From Lucifuga dentata (Eukaryota; Chordata; Actinopteri; Ophidiiformes; Bythitidae): 64,000 bases of DNA. This document shows positions 35,101-54,312 of the stretch, piece after piece. The stretch's first letter is position 1; every line of letters starts with the position of its first letter. The translations under genes and the position numbers were made by a program. The notes under the pieces are model-generated. The model saw only the letters and a list, made by a program, of their open reading frames with translations. It was not told where the DNA came from and did no database searches. The stretch lies in the NCBI GenBank assembly GCA_014773175.1, contig VXCM01000282.1, positions 372,001 through 436,000 of the forward strand. The letters are read 5' to 3'.

Positions 35101-35933
35101 ATAACATGTCAGTTTATCAGTTCTGATCTGCTCTTTAGTTATATATGGATCTGGCCTGGACACTGCTGATTGGTCAGGTCTGTTCCTATTGGTCAATGAG
35201 TGGATGCCTGACAGTTACTAGGTAACTCACCTTAACACAGTATAGATGGTCCTCTGACCAATTAATTAAGATAGCATGAATCGACCTGCTATGGCAGCTT
35301 CCAATACAGCCTCTGTAAATGGATACAATACAAACGTAGCCTCGGCCTTGCTGTGCTGATGGAATAATGTTGCTACTATTAACACAGCACCATGCTACGT
35401 AGAGTTATTAGCAGCTAGAATATTATGTTAAGATAAGTGCGGTTGTGGTTTTGAAACAGACCGAATTTAAGTGCAAAAACACAGCTTGACCACACGTTAT
35501 TTTCCTGCTTTGTGCGTAAAATGCCACAATTACTCACCATTCTCAGCCCATGTGCGCTTTTTTTTTTTTTTTTTTNTTTTTTTTTTTTTTTTTTGGTCAG
35601 TAAAACTAATTTATATTTTTACAGACCTTGTTGCTGAAAAGAGTGTAGGTTATGGCGAGAAGACCCAACAAAGATATCTGGGCCACGGGCTTTCGGCTAC
35701 GGTCAGCCCCTGGGTGCTGCACAGAGAACCACAGGGAGCCAAAGTGGCGGAGAAAACCGTTTCCTCCTCGCCAGAGCGTGGCGTTATTTACGGTTAACCC
35801 AAAGCAAAGCTCCCTGCACGAAAAACTAACTGTCAAAAAACAACATTATTCGAAGTACTACAACACAGGCCTGCCCGCTGCTATGTTTACCAGTCGGCGG
35901 AGGGTGAAAATATGAGCCGTGGCTGCTTACCAT
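9985..35933 (-). CDS. ppp3r1: Calcineurin subunit B type 1
   Basis: Regulatory calcium-binding subunit of the phosphatase calcineurin. Coding exons (minus): 35933-35931, 25018-24979, 14616-14440, 12641-12582, 11424-11240, 10032-9985. They join to 170 residues, the family's exact length, and I see no difference from human. Gly2 follows the start Met and is the N-myristoylation site. Four EF-hand loops are intact: [12 protein letters not shown] (31-42), [12 protein letters not shown] (63-74), [12 protein letters not shown] (100-111), [12 protein letters not shown] (141-152). The first coding exon is just ATG before GTAAGC, as in mammals; the upstream CpG-containing sequence fits a promoter. The two first introns are about 10.9 and 10.4 kb and contain most repeats of this half of the window. 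Paralogue identity (a or b copy) is not resolvable here. Confidence 0.96.
12144..12503. mobile_element. Foldback/MITE-like inverted-repeat element in ppp3r1 intron 4
   Basis: A long inverted repeat. The left arm starts TGAAAACTGAGTCAAGTCAA at 12144 and the right arm ends with its reverse complement at 12503. The arms (about 150 and 170 bp) match through TTCACCATTCATCC, GGCTTCATCAGTCAG and AATTCCAAATAAATAC, around a loop near 12300-12330. The right arm holds about 24 bp absent from the left. There is no ORF, so it is non-autonomous. No clear target-site duplication is visible. It sits 79 bp from the exon 4 donor. Confidence 0.85.
13206..13261. repeat. Palindrome centred on ATGCAT
   Basis: GTTATTCTTT..AATCATGCATGATT..AAGAATAAC forms arms of about 28 bp with one or two mismatches in ppp3r1 intron 3. 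Confidence 0.85.
15837..15867. repeat. Poly(T) tract with internal N (15851)
   Basis: T homopolymer interrupted by one N. Confidence 0.9.
16996..17447. mobile_element. Tc1/mariner-type MITE with about 55-bp terminal inverted repeats
   Basis: The left end reads TACAGTGCTGTGAAAAAGTA and the right end is its reverse complement (ending CACAGCACTGTA), with matching TIRs continuing through CCTCCTGATTTCTT and GTGTAT..CTCATA. Both ends abut TA, consistent with TA target duplication. There is no transposase ORF, so it is non-autonomous. An internal 66-bp block (17088-17153) is repeated at 17155-17220 across an N and is probably an assembly error, so the true element is about 67 bp shorter. The TIR sequence is widespread in fish genomes as I recall it. 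Confidence 0.85.
17088..17220. repeat. 66-bp direct duplication around N (17154)
   Basis: The block 17088-17153 recurs exactly at 17155-17220 with only an N between. See the finding on assembly artefacts. Confidence 0.9.
17600..17710. repeat. GA-rich microsatellite cluster
   Basis: Imperfect GA/GAGC repeats, purine on the plus strand, in ppp3r1 intron 2. A G-run with an N lies just upstream at 17496-17509. Confidence 0.9.
20516..20553. repeat. Poly(A) tract with internal N (20537)
   Basis: A homopolymer interrupted by one N. Confidence 0.9.
21920..22048. repeat. 64-bp direct duplication around N (21984)
   Basis: The block 21920-21983 starting TCCTACCCTCAGGG recurs exactly at 21985-22048. 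It is probably an unmerged contig overlap. Confidence 0.9.
22355..22398. repeat. Poly(A) tract with internal N (22378)
   Basis: A homopolymer following CCCCACCCCCCAAC, interrupted by one N. Confidence 0.9.
22650..22722. repeat. (GA)n then poly(A), N at 22706
   Basis: About 27 GA units joined through an N to an A run. The junction is probably collapsed or misjoined. Confidence 0.9.
23126..23184. repeat. (GA)n microsatellite
   Basis: Nearly 29 uninterrupted GA units on the plus strand in ppp3r1 intron 2. Confidence 0.95.
23586..23622. repeat. Poly(A) tract with internal N (23609)
   Basis: A-rich run with one C and one N. Confidence 0.9.
24763..24787. repeat. Perfect 12-bp inverted repeat
   Basis: CATCTCTAAGGA, one T, then the exact reverse complement. 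It lies about 190 bp beyond the exon 2 donor of ppp3r1 in intron 2. Confidence 0.9.
28431..28480. repeat. Poly(G) with N (28438) and (GA)n
   Basis: G run interrupted by one N, followed after GATCCTCCCT by about nine GA units. Confidence 0.9.
29039..29070. repeat. Perfect 14-bp inverted repeat with GCTG loop
   Basis: GACAGTTATGAATA, loop GCTG, then TATTCATAACTGTC. A partial further copy of the TCATAACTGTAGC motif lies just upstream at 29022. Confidence 0.9.
29923..29956 (+). repeat. Diverged fish interspersed repeat fragment, copy 1
   Basis: TCAGTGACTTGCTCAAGGGC is a core I associate with common fish dispersed repeats, preceded at about 29856 by TACTTTATTGATCTCTGCAG, another common fish repeat string. 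The family name is uncertain. Confidence 0.45.
31469..31500 (+). repeat. Diverged fish interspersed repeat fragment, copy 2
   Basis: TTCAGTGCCTTGCTCAAGGG matches the copy at 29923 in about four of five bases and has the same orientation. Confidence 0.45.
33648..33681. repeat. (CAC)n(CAA)n trinucleotide repeat
   Basis: CAC units followed by CAA units in ppp3r1 intron 1. Confidence 0.9.
35559..35594. repeat. Poly(T) tract with internal N (35576)
   Basis: T homopolymer interrupted by one N. Confidence 0.9.
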
Positions 35934-36240
35934 CTTGCAGGTCGGATGATGAAATTCAGGCGATATTAACGAGAAAGAGGTAGAGCAGGAGGAGTCGGTA
36001 GGCCGCCGAGTTGTGGTAAGAAAAACCAAAACACGCTAACGATGCTCTCTGAAGTCTCGTCGTAGCTTTACACCCTAATTCACAGACTCTTCTATCTCTT
36101 TTACCGAGGCTTTGACTGCAGTGGCACAGGGAGGGAGAGCCGCTAGGAGGGGACAGTAAGCGGAGGAGGAGGGTCAGTTTGACAAGCAGGCGGTGGCGGA
36201 GGGGAGGAGAGAAGAGGTAAAGGGGGGAGGTGCGGCAGTA
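35934..36240 (-). promoter_or_regulatory. ppp3r1 5' UTR and probable promoter
   Basis: Sequence upstream of the ATG is richer in G, C and CpG than the surrounding AT-rich DNA, with purine-rich GGAGG/GGGAGG stretches at 36127-36230. There is no TATA box at a fitting distance. It fits a CpG-type promoter, by inference. Confidence 0.5.
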
Positions 36241-36737
36241 CTGTACATCCGGGAACTCCGTGTATTTATTTATATTTTTAACTCCCGAACTGTTTGTGCA
36301 TATGCGCCTCCTACTGGCGATAAGGCTGTACTGCTTGCAATACTCACATGGCCTCTTCAGGTCTTTTCTGATGTGTGCCTGACCTCAGTTTAAACAGCCG
36401 GCAGATGGACTTCATTTGATGTAATCCCCATGACGCTGAGTCTTCATCAGTTGTACAGACTGTGCCTTATGGACATAAATCAAGCTAAGGATCATTCATA
36501 CAGTGATATTTGGCTTATGAGGTATAGTAGGTCTGCACTGAAATCAGAATCTAAACTAGAAGGGCAAGTTTGAGTGCTACCTCTTCCAAGGCCGAACAAG
36601 CCAAGACAAAATATGTGATGTTCTTTTGTTTTTTAAACTAATCACACACTTTCCACACTGGGAAAATTTAAGCCATAGTGCGGGACAAAATCCAGGTCTA
36701 TAGCAAAATGCATTAATCAAGGGCAAAGGCAGCAACA

Positions 36738-36870
36738 TTAACCTTTTTTTTTTTGATGGTGGGGTAAACAACGGTACTCAGAGGAAGCCCACACAGGGAG
36801 AATNTTAACCTTTTTTTTTTTGATGGTGGGGTAAACAACGGTACTCAGAGGAAGCCCACACAGGGAGAAT
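36738..36870. repeat. 66-bp direct duplication around N (36804)
   Basis: The block 36738-36803 recurs exactly at 36805-36870. It includes an 11-T run that is the same length in both copies, which argues for a copied contig end rather than an old duplication. Confidence 0.9.
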
Positions 36871-36968
36871 ATGAAACTCTTCACAGAAAGAACTAGGCTT
36901 GACACAGGGCTTAAAACCCCAGACCTTCTCACTGTGAAGAAGCAACAATGCTATCCACTGTGACTACA
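36750..36968 (-). mobile_element. tRNA-headed SINE-like element, copy 1
   Basis: Read on the minus strand it gives CACAGTGGATAGCATTGTT, then a segment with GAGAAGGTCTGGGGTTT, TCTGTGAAGAGTTT, ATTCTCCCTGTGTGGG and CTTCCTCTGAGTACC. This parallels the element at 60648 block for block. It is diverged and carries the 66-bp artefactual duplication at its 3' side. Confidence 0.6.
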
Positions 36969-38857
36969 GCAAGAATAGGACTTATTTTGTTTTGTCATAA
37001 GAAACAGTAGTTTTTCAAATGTATCGGGATCCAGATTAATTGCACCTATTGATAGTCTAACATGGAATATGAAATATGCCCTATTTTTTTCATTGAGGTT
37101 GATGTATTACTTCAGAAGAAGTTGACAGAAATATGGACAATTGAAGCACCTATAAAAATTACTGTATCTACCCCTGCATCCAGATTGGCACCAAAATTTC
37201 TTGGGTTCTTCCATGGGCGATGCTCCACCAAGTATCATAAAAATCACAGGTGAAAACATAATCTCCTTGGCAGAGGTAAAGAAAAAATGTATATTTACTG
37301 GAGAAAAAATTTTGGTTGATCAGAAATCATTATATTAATCACTGTAAAATCTCAGCAGTAACACAAATGTAGTCAGTAGTTGAGAGCTATTACAGTGTAG
37401 TAGTAGCACAAACAGCATTCGAAACTGTAGTAGTGTTGGTATTAAGAGAAGCAGAAACAGAAAAAGCAACAAAAGTTAACAGCCAGAAGTATTATATGAC
37501 CAAGTGATAAGTTTTCTATGACTCAATTGTGTAGCTGCATTTGTAAAAGTAATGAACAGAAATTGCTTTCTGAATTATCAATCTTATTTCTGAAACAAGT
37601 GAAATGTTCACTCTTTACCCCGGGCTAAGAATTATATGGTTTGAATTGATAAATTTACACACAAAACTTGTTAAGGACAAAATTTTTCATTTTACTATTA
37701 ATGACACTGAAAACACACTTTCACAAAAGACAGATTTTTTTTTTTTTTTTTTTAAATTGCAATACATAATTTTTTGGTTCTCATTTTTTTGCATTATTTG
37801 CAAAAGTTCAATCCCATGAAAAATTTATATCAGTCAAAACACTTTGACATCTCCACCAAAATTTAACATATTTTTCAATATTACACAATATCATTTAAAA
37901 TATTATCATTTAAACCAGTAAATAGAAAAAAACATGATTTTAAAATATATCACAAACATATAATATTCTGAAAATGTCATATACAGCAATTTTTTTCACA
38001 GATATTCATGGCTAAGCCCTTTGGCAGAGGTAGTAAGAATGTACATACTGTAGTAGGGGCATAACTTCACCAAAATACCAAACTCATATTATAGTGTACA
38101 GACAGATGGTAACAACAACAACAACAAAAAAAAAGAATACACATACAAGTGATATATGAGATATCATTCCAACACATTATTGGACTTATTATTATTATTA
38201 TTATTATTGGACAATGGCACAAGTTCTATATAACGTGACCAACAGATTTTTTTGTAATTTCATGGTATAATATACCCTGTAACATAGTATCAAATATATG
38301 TTCATACTAACAACCATTTGGTAACAGTCAGAATGAATGCCTGGAAATGTTGGATATTTCATTTTAGAATCACATGTGGAACAAAGTAATGGCTTCAAAA
38401 GACATAAACACAAACACAAAAATCTGTATAAGCAAGCGCCATTTGCAACATTTACAGTACACACAAGCATATTGCAGCTAAACACACACAGGTACACATG
38501 CACTCACAAGCACACAGTACACACACACAGAAGACTTAAAGCACCCAAGGGTCACCAGATGCCACAACCAAATTGTCCATGGCCAAGCAAAGATAGTGGA
38601 CTGCATTGTAATATTATTTGTCTTCAAAAGTGATTTACCGCAAATTGGAAAAATATTTTGAAATTGTTAATTTATATGATTTTGGATACAGCATACATAC
38701 TGTATACATATTAATAACTAAAGCTCTCACATTGCTAAATTGTGCTATCAAATTATTTCATCTAATTTGTTCTTCTAAATTTGTAGCATTTACCCGCATT
38801 CATTTTACCTCTGTTCCCCCAATACTTTCGGTATGAACCTTTTGAATTTAATATAAT

Positions 38858-38863
38858 TTTATT
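38858..38863 (-). terminator. cnrip1 candidate poly(A) signal
   Basis: TTTATT on plus is AATAAA on minus, about 480 bp beyond the cnrip1 stop, and is the first canonical hexamer. ATTAAA variants occur nearer, at about 39063. Confidence 0.4.
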
Positions 38864-39340
38864 TTGATCCTTGACAGACATGCATGGATATATTCAGAGC
38901 TTTGGCTGTTAAACACAATCTTGTGTTAGATTAGAGATCCCATGGCGAATGTGTAGCTGTCTCCACTAGAGAAGAGAGGGCAGTAAATTAAGAGCAGTAT
39001 TTTGTATTCAAAATAATGAACTGAGGGAATGAAATAACAAGATTATGCACATAAATTAGTAATTTAATGAAATTATTTCGAATTTGAGGATGCAAATTAA
39101 TAATTTAATGAAACAGTTAACCAAAAATTCCCCCTTGACATGCACAAAACCTTTTAGAGTTTCTGGTGATTGTAGATAATTGAAGGAGTGAAAGCCTTCA
39201 CTCAAAGAGAAAAGAAATAAGGAGTGGAAGTGACTGTGGAAAACAGAAAAGAGGACAAAACCATGTTTCATCAGGAACCAATGGAAAATTTCATTTCACC
39301 ATGATATGTTTGTTATTAAAAAATGGCACACCATCATCCA

Positions 39341-39777
39341 TCAGACAAATATCTCTTTGTTGACCCACATGAGTGTGCATGTGTCATTGGGTTTGCATTC
39401 GTACTCAATGCTGTTGAAGCTGTTTCCCCACTGGCAGTGGTCCCTCTTGTTGTAGTTATAGAACTTCACCTGCCACACCGTTTCAAACAGGCCCACCTCT
39501 GTGAACTACACAAGAACAAATACAGACACAATGAAATGAGTAACTATACTTAGTTTCTTCCCACCTTTGCAGACCATAGCATCTCAATTTCAGATGCAGT
39601 GTCTGAATTAGTCCCAATTTGAATGTTAAAAAATATAGTTGACAGATTGGGATTCTCATACACATATTCATAAGAAACACACAGATGAAATTGCGTAGGT
39701 GTGCTGGTGAAACGAAGGAGAAGCATGCTGGCTGGACAGATGGATGCAGGCACACATTCTCTCTCTCTCTCTCTCTN

Positions 39778-39821
<44 letters not shown>

Positions 39822-40895
39822 GATACATATGGAAACCTAGAGGCCCTTGGTGTAAAATGAAAAGATCCAGATACTCAGACACATGTAAACACTCACATGA
39901 GATTCAGGTCAAATGGTAAGCAGGTCAAAAAATATTCATGCTATGATTATAATCGATGTGAAGTTAAAAAAAAAAAAAAACAGGAAGAGTAAGCTCTGTT
40001 CTGCTGATATCATTACACAATTAGTTTTAAATTGAAAACATATGAACATTTGACAAAAGAGCATTGCACTTTAGGTTGGTTTTAGTGCTGTGTTTGCCAC
40101 ACCAGGAAACACAACAGCTGCTTCCTCCAAGCATCTCTTTTTTGCATTACATAACGTAATTAATTTCAAATTAAAGCTATCTAGGCATATGTCAAAAAAG
40201 AGCACCGCACTTTGAATATGTGAATAGCTGTGTACTAGCTTGTCTCCCTTTGTGTTCTAGTGTAGCCACTTTCAAATTAACACATTACAACACTGACTTA
40301 TCCTGCTACGACCAAAGCCTCTAATGACCAATTAGAGGTCAACTCAAAGTCTTAATCCTCCATGCTTCTTTAGCTGCAGTACCTAAAGACTGACAACTTT
40401 TTGTCACTGGGTTTAAAAAATGAGCTTAAGAGCTATTAGAAAGGCTTTACTGGACAGCCTGAACCTAATTCAACAATGCCATGTCATGACATGTCACAGA
40501 ACACTTTTTAAACATCAGTGTGAAAGTTCTTTCACTTTAGCACAGGTCAGTCTGTCTTCTCCATAGCCACCAGACAGGCAATCAGGCAAACAAAAAGCAA
40601 ATACTGGAGTTCTCCTGTTTATGGCCAGCTCCTTGCCCTATGTGCAGTATGACCATACCTGAATGTTGATTTGAACTGGTTGCCTCTCCCCACTCTTGGT
40701 GTGTGCCACCCCCTCTGTGTCATACTGGCCAGTATAAACTACTGACTGTGGATCTTTAGACTGCTGCTCCAGAGGAAAGGTCACTCCACCCACAGTCATT
40801 GACCTGGAGACAGGAGCAAAACATAAACTGATTCATTCTTCATAAGCACCCTTAGGCACAATAAAAAAAAACATAGTAATTTACAACTATTGTGA

Positions 40896-40934
<39 letters not shown>

Positions 40935-42216
40935 GTTTTCCAGATAGGATTACTCCTGTTTGTTTGCATTATATGATTGTAACTAAGTCTTATTTGCATA
41001 CTTGAGCAGTTGCTATTTGTATAAAGTACTTTATAGCAAGACATGACCTTGGCATGATATTATTGGTTAAGGACATAAGATTATGTGTTCATCTGTAAGA
41101 ATATAAATTTCACATTGTGCCGAATAGCCTCGTGCTGATCATGTAAAGTGTTTTTCTTTCTTTCTTATTATTCTAAACTAACAAATCAATTTTTTTTTTC
41201 TATGGAGAGATCACTGATTGTACTGAAACCAGCATGGCTCAAGATTAATAGATTTGATTTTAATGCTAAATGATCCTTGTATGTTTCATGCTCTTGTGTG
41301 AGACTTATTGGAATCACTGTAGCCTTCACATGTTCAGCTCCTGAACATGCCCTAAACCAATGTGTATGCCTCATCTCACAGAGCAGCTTCATGTTTCATT
41401 GAAGATACTAATCCTTATATAGAGACGGAATTAAAACAAATTTCATATTATCGCGAACCAGACAAACCAGAAGAGGCCGGTAATACAAAACGTTGAATTT
41501 GTGGTGGATTTCTCAAAATGGTTAAAAAGTACATATGTGATATTTTGGTCAAATTGGTATTATTTAGTTGTAAAATTGTTTAAGGTGCCACAAATGCAGG
41601 ATGCTGTTTTAACAATAAACCAGCACATAAAAACATAATAACTGATGTTAAACATCCATAAATATCCCACAGGTACTGTATCAGCAGTTTGGAAATGATG
41701 GGAAAACTCTTACTTTCCCGTCACGTTTTCACTTCATGTGCATGTTCCTTCTAGTCCTGTCAGAATATTTTAATGATGCACAGGACTTTAAAAACACATA
41801 TAGTAGTTTATAATAATATTATTCACTATCAATATAGCTCCGAGCAGGAATAAATGGCGTGTTTCGGACTTCTGTATGACGCTATCAGTGACGTTTGTGA
41901 CTTAGATGGTATTTTTCGATCTATTGTTATTAAATTCCTGTGGCATCCCTTGTACTCTTAGGAATTTCTCATTGCCGTTCGTTTGTTCATGACCAGGTGT
42001 GAACAGTCTATGCCTGAAATTAAATAAGTCTACCTACGTGGCCTCAACCGATCCGGGTTTAACGACCACCTCGATTCCGTACTTGGACCCGGTCAGCAGC
42101 TTGATGGTCCGAGTCTGTCCGAACCTGGCGCCGTCTGATTTGAAGTACACCGCGCTATTGTTGGGCAGCATCTTCAGGGAAATCCTAATTTTGACGATTT
42201 GAGGGACGTCGACCAT
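39341..42216 (-). CDS. cnrip1: CB1 cannabinoid receptor-interacting protein 1
   Basis: Small cytosolic protein that binds the C-terminal tail of the CB1 receptor and dampens its signalling. Exons on minus: 42216-42038, 40803-40659, 39505-39341, giving 162 residues (human 164). Diagnostic strings are [16 protein letters not shown] in exon 1, [12 protein letters not shown] and [10 protein letters not shown] in exon 2, and [19 protein letters not shown] plus IEYECKP..LMWVNKE at the C-terminus. The N-terminus [15 protein letters not shown] differs from human CNRIP1a, as expected for a divergent start. A 66-bp block containing the start codon is duplicated upstream across an N (42262), giving a spurious second ATG. 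Whether this is the a or b teleost copy is not decided here. Confidence 0.95.
39760..39818. repeat. (CT)n/(CA)n compound microsatellite, N at 39777
   Basis: CT units joined through an N to about twenty CA units in cnrip1 intron 2. Confidence 0.95.
40893..40933. repeat. (GT)n microsatellite
   Basis: About nineteen GT units in cnrip1 intron 1. Confidence 0.95.
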
Positions 42217-42328
42217 TTTCCCATATAAATACCCGATATTCAAGGTGTGCAATGCGCGGGTNGATTTGAGGGACGTCGACCATTTTCCCATATAAATACC
42301 CGATATTCAAGGTGTGCAATGCGCGGGT
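42196..42328. repeat. 66-bp direct duplication around N (42262) at the cnrip1 start
   Basis: The block 42196-42261 recurs exactly at 42263-42328. It covers the first seven codons or so and the adjacent 5' UTR of cnrip1. Probably an assembly artefact. Confidence 0.9.
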
Positions 42329-43361
42329 GAACGGCAGGCGTGAATCAGTTCAACCAGACCGAGAAATCCGAGCGAAAGAGCCCATAGCAGAACCTGTGCT
42401 CCGTAATCCGATTCAACCTGCAGCACAAGACTAATCCCAAACAAAATCTCTCACTCACTCATACACTTGATCCGCTCTTCCTAACTCTCCTCTGCCTCTC
42501 TCTCCTCTCTCATATGGCTAAAGCTCATAGGCTACATATCCGTCCTCGTCATCCAAGTAATTGCTCATTTCCTCTGTTTTTAAAATGGGTCCCACAGTCT
42601 CTCTTTGCCTCCCCTGATTTCCCCTCTTTCTCAAATCTTTTTTCTCTCCCATCCCATTAAAAAATATCGTGTGGATGCTTCTGTCCATGATGCTAAAGCT
42701 GAACCAACGTAAATATTCCACGGATAAGCTTTTTAACGCAACAGACGTTTTGACAAGCCATAGCAAGACGATCGCAACCCGAACCATTGCTCCATTCCAT
42801 TTAGATGGTCACATGCCTAAACGGAATGCAGCCATTGTTGAGGTTTTGAGACATGTTTAGGTAAACTAATTTTCTGATAATCCTAATTTGTCAAAGCACT
42901 CTAAACAAAACACACATTTTGACAAATCTATACATGCTGATTCCTGCAGAGGTGCAAAGCAGCTTTTGGATAACCTTACACAACCCTATAACAGAGGGAG
43001 GGCTTTATTCACAACAAACAACAGACCGTCTTTACGATTGTTTTTTTTTTTTTAATTATTATTATTATTATTTTTTTATTTATTACAAATACACTCACAG
43101 TATGTGGAGTGCAGTCTTTAGCCTAATATTAGTTTGTAAATCTCAATGAAAATAATTATTTATACTCTTTATAACGACAGTTGAACTTTACAAATGAGGA
43201 AAACTCTTTATCCCGTGAATTTACTTTTTAAATTTATCTTCTGAGCTACTTCAACTGAGGACTGAAGAGCCTGTTATAAATAAAACAAGACAGGAAGATC
43301 ATTTTGTTAAAATTCAAAATTCAAAAACTTTAGCACATGTATGTATGTATGCATGCATGCA

Positions 43362-43363
43362 TG

Positions 43364-43407
<44 letters not shown>
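43362..43407. repeat. (ATGC)n/(ATT)n microsatellite
   Basis: GTAT and GCAT tetranucleotides (43337-43366) followed by about fourteen ATT units. Confidence 0.9.
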
Positions 43408-43408
<1 letters not shown>

Positions 43409-43510
43409 TAGGGAAAAACCCTAACATAACGTAGAATAATAATAATGAAATCCCCAGTTATACAGCATTATAATTCCCCCCCCCCCCCCNTTGATCCGCC
43501 TCAAAACATT

Positions 43511-43519
43511 CGCGGGAAA
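43511..43519 (+). promoter_or_regulatory. E2F-like site upstream of hells (distal)
   Basis: CGCGGGAAA matches the E2F core TTTCCCGC(G) on the opposite strand. It is about 760 bp before the hells ATG. Confidence 0.4.
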
Positions 43520-43751
43520 TACCAGATTAGGTTTGGTACACATTTCCAATCACAGGGGTATTCTGTGGTTAAACGATACACCTGGGTACTGACATATTTA
43601 GTTTTCTGCAAATGCATTTGAGGATTGATTGTACTGGTTAATTTAAGTTTGTTGTATATTCTCGTATTCGTTGTCACTTCTAAGATAATACTTTGTATGC
43701 TCTCTCAAATTATACGAACCCCTATTTTATAAAAAGTGGCTTCGTCCTAAC

Positions 43752-43761
43752 GGCGCGAAAA
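43752..43761 (+). promoter_or_regulatory. E2F-like site upstream of hells (proximal)
   Basis: GGCGCGAAAA is a perfect match to the E2F consensus (TTTTCGCGCC reversed), about 510 bp before the hells ATG. HELLS is known as a cell-cycle/E2F-linked gene, so the site is plausible. Confidence 0.5.
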
Positions 43762-44270
43762 CATACAGCTCCTCCCACAATCCTCATGCTTGTGAGCCAA
43801 ATTTAAGGCGGAACTAAATGCGTTTACCTTCAAAGCAAAACTCACAAACGTTAGATCGCCTGGGATTCAGAGAATATTAGTGATGAGAGCTCGTAATTTG
43901 ACAGTCACGGCCGGATATTTGTCTTTGTTCTTTTTAAATTAGGAAGCACGCTGTGCTTTGCAGAGAATATCAACGCGGACATCTCAGCTGTGGTATATTT
44001 TTTGCACACTTAGAACACAATTATCTGATATTATTTTATTATCTGCGGCTTTGCACGCTTTTAAAAACTACTATTAGCTGGATAACAGTCCAACTAGCAA
44101 CTTTAGCTAGCTGACTGGAGAATGACCGACTTTATTGTGTAACTTTAAAGCCTTATTGTTTAACTTTTGTTGACCAAAAGATAGCTTTTTGTGAGTTAGA
44201 AACCAAGAGGCTGGTTAAATTAATCCAGTAGTTAGAACTGTTTCTTCTGTTTCAAGGGAATTTCGCAACC

Positions 44271-54312
<10,042 letters not shown>

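Larger units (their letters stand above)
25019..35930 (-). other. ppp3r1 intron 1 (about 10.9 kb)
   Basis: Noncoding. It contains a poly(A) run near 26950, a perfect hairpin at 29039-29070, two diverged copies of a fish interspersed repeat (29923-29956 and 31469-31500), a G-run with an N at 28438, a (CAC)n/(CAA)n tract at 33648-33680 and an N-containing poly(T) at 35559-35594. The block 26100-26290 is rich in TAATTA-like homeodomain motifs. I recognise no protein family in its open frames. Confidence 0.7.
36241..39340. other. Intergenic region ppp3r1-cnrip1, including the cnrip1 3' UTR
   Basis: No coding sequence recognised. It contains a SINE-like copy at about 36750-36968, a 66-bp duplication around an N at 36804, a T run near 37736, a (TTA)n tract at 38190-38209, and the presumed 3' UTR of cnrip1 ending near an AATAAA (minus) at 38863-38858. 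Confidence 0.6.
42217..44270. promoter_or_regulatory. Divergent intergenic/promoter region cnrip1-hells
   Basis: About 2 kb between the start codons of the oppositely oriented genes. The hells-proximal part has two E2F-like sites and little repeat content. The middle has (ATT)n tracts at 43054-43075 and 43362-43407 and a C-run with an N at 43490. No ORF of note is present. By spacing it should hold both promoters, although the genes are far enough apart to use separate ones. Confidence 0.6.

Noticed and set aside
42223..42234. TATA-like TATTTATATGGG just upstream of the cnrip1 ATG
   Set aside because: It lies within about 20 bp of the start codon, too close for a normal TATA box and 5' UTR, and inside the duplicated block.
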